Below are positions 1-9,213 of a stretch of DNA of 39,335 bases, one piece after another; position 1 is the stretch's first letter; every line of letters starts with the position of its first letter. A program made the translations under genes and the position numbers. The DNA comes from a virus: positions 1-39,335 of the IMG/VR virus record IMGVR_UViG_3300035698_011925; one strand, given 5' to 3'. The notes beneath the pieces are model-generated. The model saw only the letters and a program-made list of their open reading frames with translations, did not search any database and had not been told where the DNA came from.

Positions 1-1
1 A

Positions 2-364
2 TATGATGATATTGTAGCTGAGGATGAATGGATAGAACCACAAAATTTTCACAAGTACAAAGGTAAATCAACAGCAGTAATCAGACAAGAATTATTAGAG
101 TTCATTGGACAACCTCTCGTAGAAGGTACAGAAATTCCTGAATTTTGGGCTTATTTCTGTAATTATGATTGGGTCGTATTCTGTTGGATATTTGGACACA
201 TGATAGATTTACCACGAGGATGGCCTATGTTCTGTAATGATTTGAAACCATTATTGAACGAATCAGGACTACCTCATCCAGGAGAACCAGAAGGAGTTCA
301 CAATGCTCTAGCAGATGCAGAGTGGAATGAAATGTTACATAAATATATATTGGAGAACATATAA
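2..364 (+). CDS. 3'-5' exonuclease, DnaQ-like (Rv2179c-type), 5' end outside window
   Basis: The visible 120 residues are the C-terminal part of a DnaQ-fold 3'-5' exonuclease. Seen: a YDWVVFCWIFG segment, then a LPRGWPMFCNDLK segment, and finally GVHNALADAEWN, which supplies the late His and Asp of the exonuclease active site. This arrangement matches the family of small stand-alone 3'-5' exoribonucleases typified by Rv2179c and found in many T4-like phages. It could trim RNA or proofread DNA; the latter is attractive because the polymerase at 21956 seems to lack a working exonuclease domain, but that link is inference. All tryptophans are TGG. It ends with TAA overlapping the next start (TAATG). 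Confidence 0.8.
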   Translation, partial: YDDIVAEDEWIEPQNFHKYKGKSTAVIRQELLEFIGQPLVEGTEIPEFWAYFCNYDWVVFCWIFGHMIDLPRGWPMFCNDLKPLLNESGLPHPGEPEGVHNALADAEWNEMLHKYILENI

Positions 365-615
365 TGTTATTGGGAAGTAAATTAAGTGTTGACGAAATAT
401 TGGAACTTAACGTAGGTGACATCATTCATGAAACTGAATATGGAATGAGAATATCAGCAGAAATTACAAGTAAACCAGTACTCGAAGGTAAGAAACTAAC
501 ATGGACAGGTAATACAATTGCTGGTAAATATGCAAAGGCTGACAACGAAATTAACTATTTAGTGACTAAAGGAATGGAACACTACGGACCTAAAATTCAC
601 TTGGAAGTGAAATAA
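364..615 (+). CDS. hypothetical protein, 83 aa
   Basis: This small soluble protein is not recognised. It starts at an ATG that overlaps the stop of the exonuclease gene (TAATG), so it is probably translationally coupled to it. The N-terminal stretch (LSVDEILELNVGDII) resembles a small barrel or DNA-binding entry, but this is too weak for a function. It ends with TAA; its one tryptophan is TGG. The codon pattern and tight spacing support a real gene. Confidence 0.7.
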   Translation: MLLGSKLSVDEILELNVGDIIHETEYGMRISAEITSKPVLEGKKLTWTGNTIAGKYAKADNEINYLVTKGMEHYGPKIHLEVK

Positions 616-669
616 ATCTGTATTTGAGGTTTTAAGGTAATATATATAGATATACAAAGATAAGTTTTT

Positions 670-698
670 ACGACTTTTTTACGACTTTTTGATATGTA
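670..698 (+). promoter_or_regulatory. putative early (sigma70-type) promoter
   Basis: ACGACT, 17 bases, then TATGTA, followed by TTAGTAG. The promoter at 9214-9242 has the same layout, including the ATTAGTAG after the -10 box. The -35 box matches less well than in the other copies, and the sequence ACGACTTTTT is tandemly repeated here. It would drive the short unit ending at the terminator at 907-929. Confidence 0.45.
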
Positions 699-716
699 TT
701 AGTAGAAAGGATTACG

Positions 717-877
717 ATGGGACGATTAAAAAAATAGCAAGTGAATTTAAAGCATATATGACTTCAAATTCAACCGCGTTATTATATTTTTATGAAGCAT
801 ATACCCAAGTGGTGTATGATTATAATTCATTTTCTCCGATATACAATATAGTATGTAGATTTGCCACTATAAAATAG
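717..877 (+). CDS. possible small protein (about 53 aa) needing a -1 shift at an A7 run
   Basis: An ATG at 717 has a good ribosome site (AAAGG at 707-711) and sits just after the promoter at 670-698, but its frame stops after six codons (MGRLKK, TAG at 735). A -1 shift on the A AAA AAA run just before that stop joins it to a long open frame (IASEFKAYMTSN... to TAG at 877). The join gives one smooth protein with a proper start; the long frame alone has only a TTG start inside the promoter. A missing A in the run would do the same. The product is not recognised. It could also be a non-coding RNA, since the unit is closed by a promoter and a terminator. Apart from this, bases 616-983 hold only regulatory sites. 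Confidence 0.35.
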
Positions 878-906
878 TACTCCAAATTAACAAATAAATA
901 AAATCA

Positions 907-929
907 CCCACTTTCGAGTGGGTTTTTTT
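907..929 (+). terminator. rho-independent terminator
   Basis: CCCACT, TTCG tetraloop, AGTGGG, then seven T. It closes the small early unit at 670-877 and separates it from the late operon that begins at 984. Confidence 0.9.
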
Positions 930-947
930 GTGGTTTTACGATAATCT

Positions 948-962
948 GATATTTATATATGA
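948..962 (+). promoter_or_regulatory. putative late promoter motif
   Basis: GATATTTATATATGA, identical at 10469 and 13121 and close to copies at 1716, 5566, 5964 and 11847. It lies 21 bases before the start at 984. The recurrence upstream of structural operons suggests a phage late promoter; the assignment is inference. Confidence 0.6.
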
Positions 963-983
963 CTAACTATATTAGGAGATATT

Positions 984-1466
984 ATGATTAGAATGTTAGA
1001 CCTCATACGAGAATTTTTAAAATCCGATATTGAAGCGGGTGCTGACCAAGCTCGTACAATTCGTGGGCACGGAGTAACTGCTAAATACGTAGGTTCTAAT
1101 AAAAGAACTAAAACAGCAATTTTCAAGGCGCGTGACCCCAATGGAAGTGGAAAAGTTCATGAGGTACGAATAAGATTTCCAGATTATTCTCAAGTATCGA
1201 GACAACGAAAAAACATAACTCGTGAGGAAAAAGTTGAAATGGCTCTTGAGGCCGGAGATTTAAAAGTTCATTGTACATGTCCTGATTTTCTATATGGTGG
1301 GTTTAAATATATGGCAACTGAAATGGATTACGGTATTCGGAAAGAATTATTACCGCCTGATGTTAATAATCCGAATAGAGAGGGTACGGTTTGTAAGCAC
1401 ACGTTAGGAATATTTGATAACATTGAAAAGTACATAACCAAGATTTCAGAGGACATGAAGTGATAG
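984..1466 (+). CDS. SWIM-like zinc-binding protein of unknown role
   Basis: The protein has about 160 residues. It begins at ATG 984 behind AGGAG and the late promoter motif. The central part carries CTCPDF (two Cys in C-x-C) and, about 38 residues on, VCKH (Cys-x-His). That is the spacing style of a SWIM zinc finger, which binds DNA or proteins. The end is ambiguous: the frame reaches TGA at 1461 immediately followed by TAG at 1464. If TGA is read as Trp the protein gains one residue and stops at TAG; if TGA stops, the overlap with the next GTG start is a GTGA. The late operon position next to neck genes suggests a virion or assembly role, not proven. Confidence 0.7.
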
Positions 1467-1690
1467 TTGCAGGTGGAGACAACGATGGTACAATAACAAT
1501 ATTTGAGGATACAGATACGAATGGAAATAGGTTCTTTAACGGATACGTTCAAATTGCGAACAAGAGCACATTTACGTGGTATATGCCAGACCAAATAGCA
1601 CATCCTTCAGCGGCAATAGATAATGTATTGAAAGTGACAACCACTTCCGCCATGAAGATAGACATAATGGCTTATGGGTATGAAATTTAA
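1460..1690 (+). CDS. hypothetical protein, 76 aa
   Basis: It starts at GTG 1460, overlapping the TGA/TAG end of the preceding gene, and ends with TAA. The sequence is beta-rich with no obvious membrane segment (residues such as DGTITIFEDTDTNGN and FTWYMPDQ). I do not recognise the family. Its position between a zinc-binding protein and the neck protein in a late operon suggests a minor structural protein. One TGG tryptophan, no TGA inside. Confidence 0.6.
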   Translation: MIVAGGDNDGTITIFEDTDTNGNRFFNGYVQIANKSTFTWYMPDQIAHPSAAIDNVLKVTTTSAMKIDIMAYGYEI

Positions 1691-1715
1691 TAACCTTACG
1701 AATAATAAAGTGTTT

Positions 1716-1730
1716 GATATTTATTATAGA
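1716..1730 (+). promoter_or_regulatory. putative late promoter motif
   Basis: GATATTTATTATAGA, a one-base-shifted variant of the motif at 948. It lies 23 bases before the start at 1754, with AGGAG at 1741-1745 between them. Confidence 0.5.
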
Positions 1731-1753
1731 ACACACATATAGGAGCAATATAG

Positions 1754-2905
1754 ATGAGTCAAACAGCAATATGACCAGGTAGTGGATCCGCCGCAAGTGG
1801 ATCAACACCATTTGGATTTTATGATACCGATACTACATTTCAGACTGAGGCTCCTCAATTTGCAAAATGGTCTGCTCAAATGATGGGCTATCCAATTGTA
1901 GATATTGAATTACAGTCACAAAATTTTTATGCTTGTTTTGAAGGATCTATTTCAGAATATTCTGCTCAAGTAAATCAAATCAATATCCGTGACAATTTGT
2001 TGACATTACAAGGTATGCCAACAAGCTCGGATATTACTCAGAAACTTATTACTCCGACACTTGGTAGAACAGTCCAAATGTCAGAACAATATGGCACGGA
2101 AGTCGGTGCAGGCGGAAACGTACAATGAAAAATGGGGCATGTTAATACATCCGCATATAGCCAATCTTACGATCTTCAGGAATGGTCAACGGTCTCTGAA
2201 AGCGGATCACCAATTGAAATTAAACGTGTATTTCACGATGGTACTCCTGCAATCGCAAGATATTTCGATCCGTATGCAGGAACAGGTGCAGGCTCATATA
2301 ATATGATGGACAGTTTCGGTTGGGGTTCGATGACACCTGCAGTTCAATTTATGATGATGCCTATATATGCTGATCTATTGAGAATACAAGCCATTGAGTT
2401 TAATGATCAGATTAGAAAAAGTGGATATAGTTTTGAAATAACAAACAACCACTTAAAATTATTCCCATTACCTACCTCGAAATTTCGTGTCTATTTTCAA
2501 TATGTTGTTAAAAGTGAACGAGATGATCCAACTAATCGTCCTTCAGGAAGTGACATGAGTGTAATTTCAGATTATTCAAATGTTCCATATAACAATATGA
2601 CATACAATGAAATTAACTCAGTTGGCAAGCAATGAATCCGTAAATATGGATTAGCACTTGTCAAAGAAATGTTGGGTATGGTTCGTAGTAAATACCAGTC
2701 ACTTCCAATACCAAACGCGGAAGTAAACTTGGACGGTGAAACATTACGGGCAGAGGCAATCGCTGAAAAGGAACAATTAATTACAGAATTACGTGAGACG
2801 CTTGAGGCGGTCAGTCGCAAAACATTAATGGAAAATGATAAGGAAGAAAGTGATGCATTACAGGAAAAACTTAAAGGCGTACCACTTTCGATTTTTATAG
2901 GCTAA
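1754..2905 (+). CDS. neck/tail structural protein with three in-frame TGA (Trp)
   Basis: Reading TGA as Trp gives one 383-residue protein. Under the standard code it falls into several fragments, the first only six codons long. TGA codons are at 1772, 2126 and 2633; TGG is also used (for example FGWGS). The segment around 2633, NSVGKQ-W-IRKYGLAL, matches a conserved motif of T4-like virion proteins where Trp is expected before IRKY. The C-terminal 70 residues are charged and helical (EKEQLITELRETLEAV), possibly a coiled coil. The start has AGGAG 9 bases upstream. The place in the neck region suggests a portal-proximal or neck protein; the exact T4 equivalent is not certain. Confidence 0.8.
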
Positions 2906-3275
2906 ATGAAATTACTAGCCTTAATAAGTGAAGATGCTCGAGCTGATATGATGCGAGAGGAACAACAAAATGCTGAAAAAGTATTCAAACAATTACGACA
3001 AATGTATCCAGAATTGCCGAAATTCCCAATAATTTTTAAACGAGTTAGTAGGGGTGGTGGATATTTGACTACTTCAAAACTACGTGGCGGTAAATTTACA
3101 TTTATTGATAAAATGACCATTGATAATACAGGTATGGGGGTCATTTGAAATGGATTATGTAGTGTGTCATGAATTTGCTCATGCTGTCTTAGCACATAAA
3201 AATGGAAATTTATCACATAACAAAACACATACGAATCTAACTGCTAAATTAGCACGAAAATTCGGATTATTATAA
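2906..3275 (+). CDS. HExxH metallopeptidase-like protein, frameshifted at G5
   Basis: It starts directly after the TAA of the previous gene. The first frame runs to a TGA at 3146, while the next frame carries DYVVCHEFAHAVLAHKNG and ends with TAA at 3273. HEFAH is a zinc-metallopeptidase HExxH motif and a later HNKTH could supply further ligands, as in SprT-like proteins. Dropping one G from GGGGG at 3136-3140 joins the two parts without a break (NTGMGSFEMDYVV), giving 122 residues. So this is one gene with a +1 base, either an error in the sequence, a real mutation or a programmed shift. The role may be virion maturation or lysis; this is inference. Confidence 0.7.
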
Positions 3276-3285
3276 AGGAAATTAA

Positions 3286-3771
3286 ATGCCAGGACGTTTT
3301 GTAAGTACTCGTGACATGAATTTATTTGAAACCCTCAATGGTGAGTTATTAGGCGAACCAACCCTTAATAGGGATGGGTTTGTTAATCAAACTGCTATAT
3401 GGTATAAAATATCTGCTGAAAACACGAAGACTAATTTATATGGTGAAGCGGCAACTGGAAAAGTTTTCAACCCAGGTGTTAAACTTGCTTGTCTTATTGA
3501 AGCAGATGATTTTGATTGGCAGACTGAGGAGTTTGGGCCAGATGAAAATCAGAATGCTCAATTTTTCATACTGAGACAAAATTTAATTGATTTAACAATT
3601 GTCCCTGAAATGGGTGATATTTTTGAATGAAACACGGCATATTTTGAAATCAATGCTATAAATGAAAATCAACTCTTGGCAGGTGATCCAGACAAAAACT
3701 GGTCATTTAATTGTACCTGTCATAGAATAAGAAAATCAAATTTGAATATAGAAGAAATTAGGAGTAAATAA
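3286..3771 (+). CDS. neck protein, gp14-like, with one TGA (Trp)
   Basis: 161 residues, start ATG 3286 behind AAAGGAA. The TGA at 3628 falls in GDIFE-W-NTAYFEI. A Trp or aromatic residue is expected there in the T4-like neck protein family, where this segment is strongly conserved. The same protein uses TGG three times (AIWYK, FDWQT, KNWSF). The N-terminus ([20 protein letters not shown]) is typical of virion proteins from this part of T4-like genomes. The likely role is joining the head portal to the tail. It ends with TAA overlapping the next ATG. The gp14 assignment is moderately sure. Confidence 0.7.
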
Positions 3772-4451
3772 TGAAAAAATCAGAACTAAGACAAATGATC
3801 CGAGAGGCTATAAAGGAAGAAACTGCAGGTACTATTCACGGTACCGGTAAAATCGTTGCTAAAAAATACAAAATAAAAAATCCGATAACCGGCTGGCTCA
3901 AAGCATTGCGCTTCGCAGATCAAGATTTTCATATTACCCTACCAAAAGGATTTGTTATGGACGGCGTAATTGTACATAAAAACGGCAAATATTCTATGTA
4001 TAAGAAAGCTAAAATGAAGGATTTTGGAATGAAGCTTTTTAAGGATATAACGGTTACGTTTGAAAGTGATATATTAGATTTAAAAGACTACAAAAAGGAA
4101 GAACTTCAAACGGAAGCAACCGATCCTAAATATGATAAAGCATTACAACAATTTCATGCATTTATTACTAAAAAATTCGATGCTCATGCTAAAAAACAGA
4201 ATCCGAAATTTTATAAATTAGGATATGTAGAAACACCTACATTGAAAAAAGGAAAACGCTGGGACAAAATTACTATGAAAAGATGAGACAGCAACCATGA
4301 CGGTGCCGTTCATTGTTTCATAGATAAAACAACAGGAAATATACATAAACCTGCAGGTTATAGCTCAGCCGCAAAAGGACCGAGGGCTTCAATCTATGAT
4401 CCAAAAACATATAAAAATGCTGATCCATACGGTGGATGGCTTTACAGATAG
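3771..4451 (+). CDS. virion-associated hypothetical protein with KKSELRQ leader
   Basis: 226 residues, starting in the TAATG overlap. The first residues, [17 protein letters not shown], form a basic-acidic helix shared with the proteins at 4458 and 11023. TGA at 4284 (KR-W-DSNHDG) is read through into a conserved-looking C-terminal module (GAVHCFIDKTTGNIHKPAGY) that ends in GGWLYR and TAG. That module, with its CFID and KPAG words, looks like a small beta domain found in many environmental phage proteins of unknown function. I cannot assign a role. A virion protein is likely from position and from the leader. Confidence 0.7.
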
Positions 4452-4457
4452 GAGCAA

Positions 4458-4754
4458 ATGATGAAAAAATCAGAATTACGACAAATAATTAGGGAAGAAC
4501 TTAATATTAGATTTTGGAATATGTTAGCGGGTGTTGTTAATAATGCATGGGGCGAGAGTCCATTAATGCTCAGACAACGTAAAGATGGAAGACATCATAT
4601 GCAATTAGTCAATACTGCACATTCTTTGCCTAAGGAATTTGTAAAAGCGGCAAAATCAATTCAAGGCGCAGAAATAGACACATCAAAAAAATTGATAATT
4701 CTATCCGATGACGGATGGAAAAAAATCTATGCAATAGCTAAAAAATCGAAATAG
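4458..4754 (+). CDS. hypothetical protein with KKSELRQ leader, 98 aa
   Basis: It starts at ATG 4458 (or the next codon, also ATG) behind AGGAG and opens with [14 protein letters not shown], almost the same leader as the gene before. The rest is a small basic domain with three TGG tryptophans (RFWNM, NAWGE, DGWKK). No family is recognised. The shared leader suggests that both proteins go to the same place, for example into the head. It ends with TAG. Confidence 0.7.
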   Translation: MMKKSELRQIIREELNIRFWNMLAGVVNNAWGESPLMLRQRKDGRHHMQLVNTAHSLPKEFVKAAKSIQGAEIDTSKKLIILSDDGWKKIYAIAKKSK

Positions 4755-4762
4755 GAATTTAA

Positions 4763-5557
4763 ATGGCCTCACGTAGCAAACCACTCCCAGTAGACGAACG
4801 ACACCTAACAGGCCGTGAAGTCAATCGGGCAGAACAAGTATCACGCAAAGATGATACCTCGAATAATGTATCCGTCGGATTGATGGACATTGATTCTGCT
4901 ATCATGTATTATTTTTCAGAAGTCATTAAGCCTTCAGTAATTGATAACGGTGAGTTGGTTAATGTCCCAATTTTATATTCAAATCCAGAACGCTGAAAAT
5001 CAGCACAAAAGGATGGATATATCAGGGACAATAAACGTCAAATCATTTTACCCGCAATTACATTTAGACGTACATCGGCAGGAAAAGACGATGCTATAAC
5101 AATGAATGCCATGGATGCAAATGACCCGAAATTACATTATGTATTCGAGCAGAAATACTCAAACAAAAACAGATACCGTCAATTCCCACTACTCCGAGAA
5201 GAAATTCCGTCACATGAATTTTTTAAAGTAGCCGTTCCTAAATATATGACAATTGAATATGATTGCATTATGTGGGCTACATACATTGAACAAATGAATA
5301 AACTTACTGAAAAAATAAATTATTCAGCCGGTGCCTACTGAGGCGAACCTGGCCGTTTCAAGTTCAGATCAGAAATTTCAAGCTTTGATGATAGCACGGA
5401 AGTCGGAGACGGAGAACGCATCAACAAAACTACATTTTCATTATCAATATCGGGTTATTTACTACCAGAATCTTTTAATGAAATAATAACAACACAAAAG
5501 GTTTTTTCACCCACAAAAACAATTATGTCTTTTGGAGAAAAAACAATCATAAAATAA
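4763..5557 (+). CDS. tail completion / sheath terminator, gp15-like, two TGA (Trp)
   Basis: 264 residues when TGA at 4994 and 5339 are read as Trp. The architecture follows T4 gp15, which caps the tail tube and sheath. After an N-terminal lead-in comes VNVPILYSNPER-W with ILPAITFRR, then a central KYMTIEYDCIMWATYIEQMN (compare the gp15 segment with YELSIFTRYEDDM), a GRFKFRSEISS strand, and finally an ERINKTTFSLSISGYLLPE segment (compare RRRIEWSLTFEVNGWMYP). The length is close to the 272 residues of T4 gp15. Other residues differ widely, so the call rests on motif order. Confidence 0.7.
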
Positions 5558-5565
5558 AAGTTTAT

Positions 5566-5580
5566 ACTATTTATATAAAA
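5566..5580 (+). promoter_or_regulatory. putative late promoter motif
   Basis: ACTATTTATATAAAA, matching the TATTTATATA core of the motif at 948. It lies 21 bases upstream of the start at 5602. Confidence 0.5.
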
Positions 5581-5601
5581 TAACAATAAAGGAGAAATGT
5601 T

Positions 5602-5904
5602 ATGACAAAAGATACAGCAATTAAATTTACCGAAGAACAAATGAAATCACTTGGAGAATTAAGCCAAGTATACCAGCAGATTCAAGCTGAGTTTGGAGCT
5701 CTTGATGTTCGAGGTATTGTGTTAAACCGTGAAGTGGATGCCATCGAAGCACGCCGCAATGAACTAGAAGTTAAATATATTGAGAATACAGAAACCGAGC
5801 AAACTTTGCTTAAGGAACTGACTGACCAGTATGGCCCAGGTACTCTAAATCCTGAAACTGGAGAGTTTACACCACAAATCGTGCCGGAAGCCCCTGCAGA
5901 GTAA
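5602..5904 (+). CDS. coiled-coil protein, 100 aa
   Basis: It starts at ATG 5602 behind AAAGGAG. The middle 60 residues are heptad-like and charged (MKSLGELSQVYQQIQAEFG, then EVDAIEARRNELEVKY) and should form a coiled coil, followed by a Pro- and Gly-containing tail. No tryptophan is present. Proteins like this occur next to sheath genes in environmental T4-like phages, without an assigned role. It ends with TAA. Confidence 0.75.
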   Translation: MTKDTAIKFTEEQMKSLGELSQVYQQIQAEFGALDVRGIVLNREVDAIEARRNELEVKYIENTETEQTLLKELTDQYGPGTLNPETGEFTPQIVPEAPAE

Positions 5905-5931
5905 AAAAACTTCTCAAAATTAGAAAATAAT

Positions 5932-5962
5932 AGCCAATCTATTATCGTTTGATAGATTGGCT
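5932..5962 (+). terminator. strong hairpin, likely terminator or processing site
   Basis: An 11-bp perfect stem, AGCCAATCTAT and ATAGATTGGCT, with a 9-base loop. It is followed by an A/T run rather than a T run, and the late promoter motif at 5964 begins right after it. It could end transcription from upstream while the next promoter restarts it. Confidence 0.6.
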
Positions 5963-5963
5963 A

Positions 5964-5978
5964 TATATTTATATATAA
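5964..5978 (+). promoter_or_regulatory. putative late promoter motif
   Basis: TATATTTATATATAA, 21 bases upstream of the TTG start at 6000. It shares the TATTTATATA core with the other copies. Confidence 0.5.
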
Positions 5979-5999
5979 TAGATATATTATAGGAGAAGT

Positions 6000-6803
6000 T
6001 TGTTGAAGTGTAAATTATGTGATAAAACATTTTCGGAATTGAGATTTTTGGCTAGCCATTTAACGCTGAGTCATAAAAACATTTCAAAAAAAGAATATAC
6101 TCTTAAATATATGTATAATAATATTCATCCGACTTGTAACTGTGGGTGTCTTGAAAAAACAACATTTAAATATTTCGGCACTTTTAGAACTTATGTTAAT
6201 GGTCATAATAATAAGGATAATAATCCTTTCAAAAATGGGTTAGGATATTCTAAAGAAAAAATGACCGAAATATATCAGCGTAGATATATTGGTGGAGTTT
6301 GAAATAATCCGAGAAAATTTCCTGAAATAAAGTTTAAATGTGTTGGGTGTGGAAATGTTAGTATAATTCCAGGTTCTCAAAAAAATAGAAAATATTGTAC
6401 AAAATCTTGCTATTTGATGAATACGAACATGACTGGAACCGCACCTGAAAATGAGGTTGCTCTTATATTGGATAAAAATGATATAGAATATATTAGAAAT
6501 AAAAAAATAGAGAAATTTTTTGTAGATTTTTATTTACCTACATTAAATTTAGGACTTGAAATAGACGGTGATTTTTGACATTGTAATCCAGATGATTATG
6601 CATGGGATTATTTTCACCCAATTAAAAAGAAAACTGCTAAGGAAATTTGAAGTGCTGACATTGAACGACAAAAACTTATAGTCGGTACGGGAGTATCTAT
6701 AAATAGAATTTGAGAACGTGATATATCAGAATGTAATATTTTAGCCTTAGTAAAAGGAGAAAACATAATGACAACAAACAACACAAGTAAAGGAGACAGA
6801 TAA
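6000..6803 (+). CDS. zinc-finger, Vsr-like homing endonuclease with four TGA (Trp)
   Basis: 267 residues from TTG 6000 (a second TTG follows at 6003), with AGGAG upstream. Three Cys-rich modules come first: a C2H2 finger (CKLC...HLTLSH), a short CNCGC, and a C4 knuckle (CVGCGNVS...YCTKSC). The C-terminal nuclease domain has FFVDFYLPTLNLGLEIDGDF-W-H and later ADIERQKLI and INRI-W-ERDI. These are the marks of EDxHD/Vsr-fold homing endonucleases such as I-Bth0305I. TGA supplies Trp at 6300, 6576, 6648 and 6711, against one TGG, so the gene is adapted to the phage code. It is a free-standing gene just before the tail sheath. Its last 11 codons (from an ATG at 6768 with AAAGGAG) may be an older leader of the sheath gene. 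Confidence 0.82.
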
Positions 6804-9148
6804 TGGCCGAACGTATCGTATCACCAGGTGTATTTACGTCTGAAACTGATGCTTCATTCCTTCCACAAGGAATTTCTGAAATAGGCGCCGCAATTCTTGG
6901 TCCGACTATCAAAGGTCCAGCATTCGTACCTACAATCGTCAGGTCTTGACCTGAGTTTGAAGATATTTTTGGAAGCACAGATTCTAGATTTTATACTCCT
7001 TACGCAGTAGAACAGTACTTGAGAAGTGCAGGAACGGTAACAATTGTTAGAGTTCTTGGAATCGGTGGATATTCATCGGATTACATGGCATTGCAAGTCA
7101 CAAGTTCACGAGGTTTAGAAACCGCTGCAGTTTTAGCACCTTCAAGAGGTGGCAATAATGGAACAACTAATTTGGACGAATTTAGTTCAATTACAGGCGA
7201 TTGGGATTCCTCAGTCATATCCATCAGTGGAAGTAGTTATACTTTTTCATATAACACTTCAAGTGCTAATTACATTGAAAATGTATTCAGCAAGAGTCCA
7301 CAAGTTCAGAAATCTGGACTTAATACAGTCGAAGTGTATCTGTATAAAAATTATAAAACATTTCAGTCAACTGCAACATTCACCGGTGCAGAAACCTCAT
7401 CAATCGCAAGTGGTTCATTGAATTTTTCAGGAACCGATTATTCAAACGCATACACACCTTATATTCAATCTCAATTAGTCAATGGTGCACGTTATAACTT
7501 GTTTAAAGTTAAAACTCGCTCCCACGGCTCTGATATTAATGATAAATATAATGTGGTTGTTTCTGATGTAAAAGCGGCAGGTGCAATTCCTGGAACTGAT
7601 TTTGGTTCATTTTCACTCCAAGTTCGTAAATTGAAGGAAAATTCTTGGAAACAGTCCAATGAAGTGGTAGTTGAATCTTGGGATAGCCTTAACTTTGATC
7701 CGGCAAGTGTAAATTATTTTGCACGTGTTATTGGTGATAGATATGTGACTATTGACAGCAATGGTAAATTGACATATAACGGTGATTGGCCTAACAAGTC
7801 TAATCATATTTACATGAGTGATTTTGATGATATTGCTGATAGTTCAATTCCTAAGACAGTTTCACCAATGGGATTTGCCGCACTGAGCGTAACCGATCCT
7901 ACAACTACATCAATTCCATCTGCATCGTTCACAACTGGTTCGCAGATTGATGATCAAGGACAGTATAATCCAAATTACTATTTTGGATATGATTTTACTA
8001 AATATGATAATAGAGAATATTTAGGTGCTATTCCATCATCGGCCGGAATTGGTAACAATGTAACAATGAGTTTAGAAGATGAATTTGGTAACACCGGTGC
8101 AAGTACATTAGGTACCCCATATTCTGATAATACTGAAAAAATTACATTAACTGATTCACATATTAAACAACGTATATTCTCAGTTCCTTTCCAAGGTGGC
8201 TTTGACGGAGACAATCCTGCAAATCCTAAATTGACTGGTGCTAATATCACAGCAGGTAACACACAAGGATTTGATATTACAAATTCATTGTCAAGTGGTT
8301 CAATAGCATACAAACGTGCTATCAATGCTGTAAGCAACCCTGATGAGTTCGATATTAATCTAATGATCACTCCTGGCGTACTTCATAAAGTTCATAGTTC
8401 AGTAACAAACTGGGCAATTACAAAACTTGAAGCACGTGGAGATGCATTTTATATAATGGATTCAGCAGATATTGATGACAGCGTTTCAACAGCGTACGGC
8501 AATGTTTCTACATTAGATACCAATTATGCCGCAACATATTATCCTTGGGTAAGAATTGTTGACCGTAATACCGCTTTACCACTTTGGGTACCGCCTTCAG
8601 TGGTCATGGGTGGAGTTATTGCATACACGGATAAGGTTTCTCACGAATGGTTTGCTCCTGCAGGCTTGAATCGTGGTGGTCTTACAACCGTTGTAGATGC
8701 AAAAACTCGTTTAACTCATGAGGAGCGCGATGACCTTTATGAAAATAGAGTTAATCCGATTGCATCATTCCCAGGACAAGGTGTTGTTGTTTGGGGTCAG
8801 AAAACACTTCAATCATTACCATCCGCACTTGACCGCGTAAATGTTCGTAGACTTTTAATTAAGTTGAAGAAATATATCGCATCTTCAAGTCGTTACTTGG
8901 TATTTGAAGGCAATGATTCTGTCACACGTACACGCTTCTTGAATATGGTCAACCCATATCTTGAGTCAGTGCAACAGAATAGTGGTTTGACAGCATTCAG
9001 AGTTATTATGGACGAGTCAAATAACACTCCTGAGGTGATTGATAGAAACAAACTTGTCGGTCAGATTTGGATTCAACCAACTCGTACTGCGGAATTCGTT
9101 ATCTTAGATTTCACAGTAATGCCAACAGGTGCAACATTCCCATCATAA
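6803..9148 (+). CDS. 18: contractile tail sheath protein
   Basis: 781 residues, starting at ATG 6803 in a TAATG overlap with AGGAGA upstream. The N-terminus (MAERIVSPGVFTSETD) is the classic sheath opening (T4 gp18), in which the first strand links neighbouring subunits. TGA at 6947 is Trp in VRS-W-PEFEDIFGS, a motif that leads to the FG turn conserved in sheaths. Without read-through the first 49 residues would be lost. The C-terminal 200 residues (LTHEERDDLYENRVNPIASFPGQGVVVWGQKTL, split here only for naming, then NVRRLLIKLKKYIASSSRYLVFEGND) are diagnostic for the sheath core domain. About ten other Trp use TGG. A terminator follows. Confidence 0.95.
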
Positions 9149-9172
9149 AACCTACAACCTAATAAAAATCAA

Positions 9173-9198
9173 AAGCCTCGTTTTTCGAGGCTTTTTTT
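9173..9198 (+). terminator. rho-independent terminator after sheath
   Basis: AAGCCTCG, five-T loop, CGAGGCTT, then T run. It ends the sheath transcript just before the early promoter at 9214. Confidence 0.92.
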
Positions 9199-9213
9199 GT
9201 CCAAAAATAGTCC

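Noticed and set aside
616-983. A tRNA gene in the early intergenic region
   Set aside because: No cloverleaf with a T-loop GTTC-like segment and acceptor stem was found there by eye; the only clear structure is the terminator. The same search of other gaps found none.
7613-8370. Minus-strand open frames opposite the sheath gene
   Set aside because: They mirror the sheath codon pattern, have no ribosome sites and no recognisable motifs. The same holds for other minus-strand frames such as 13264-13830 and 15061-15459.
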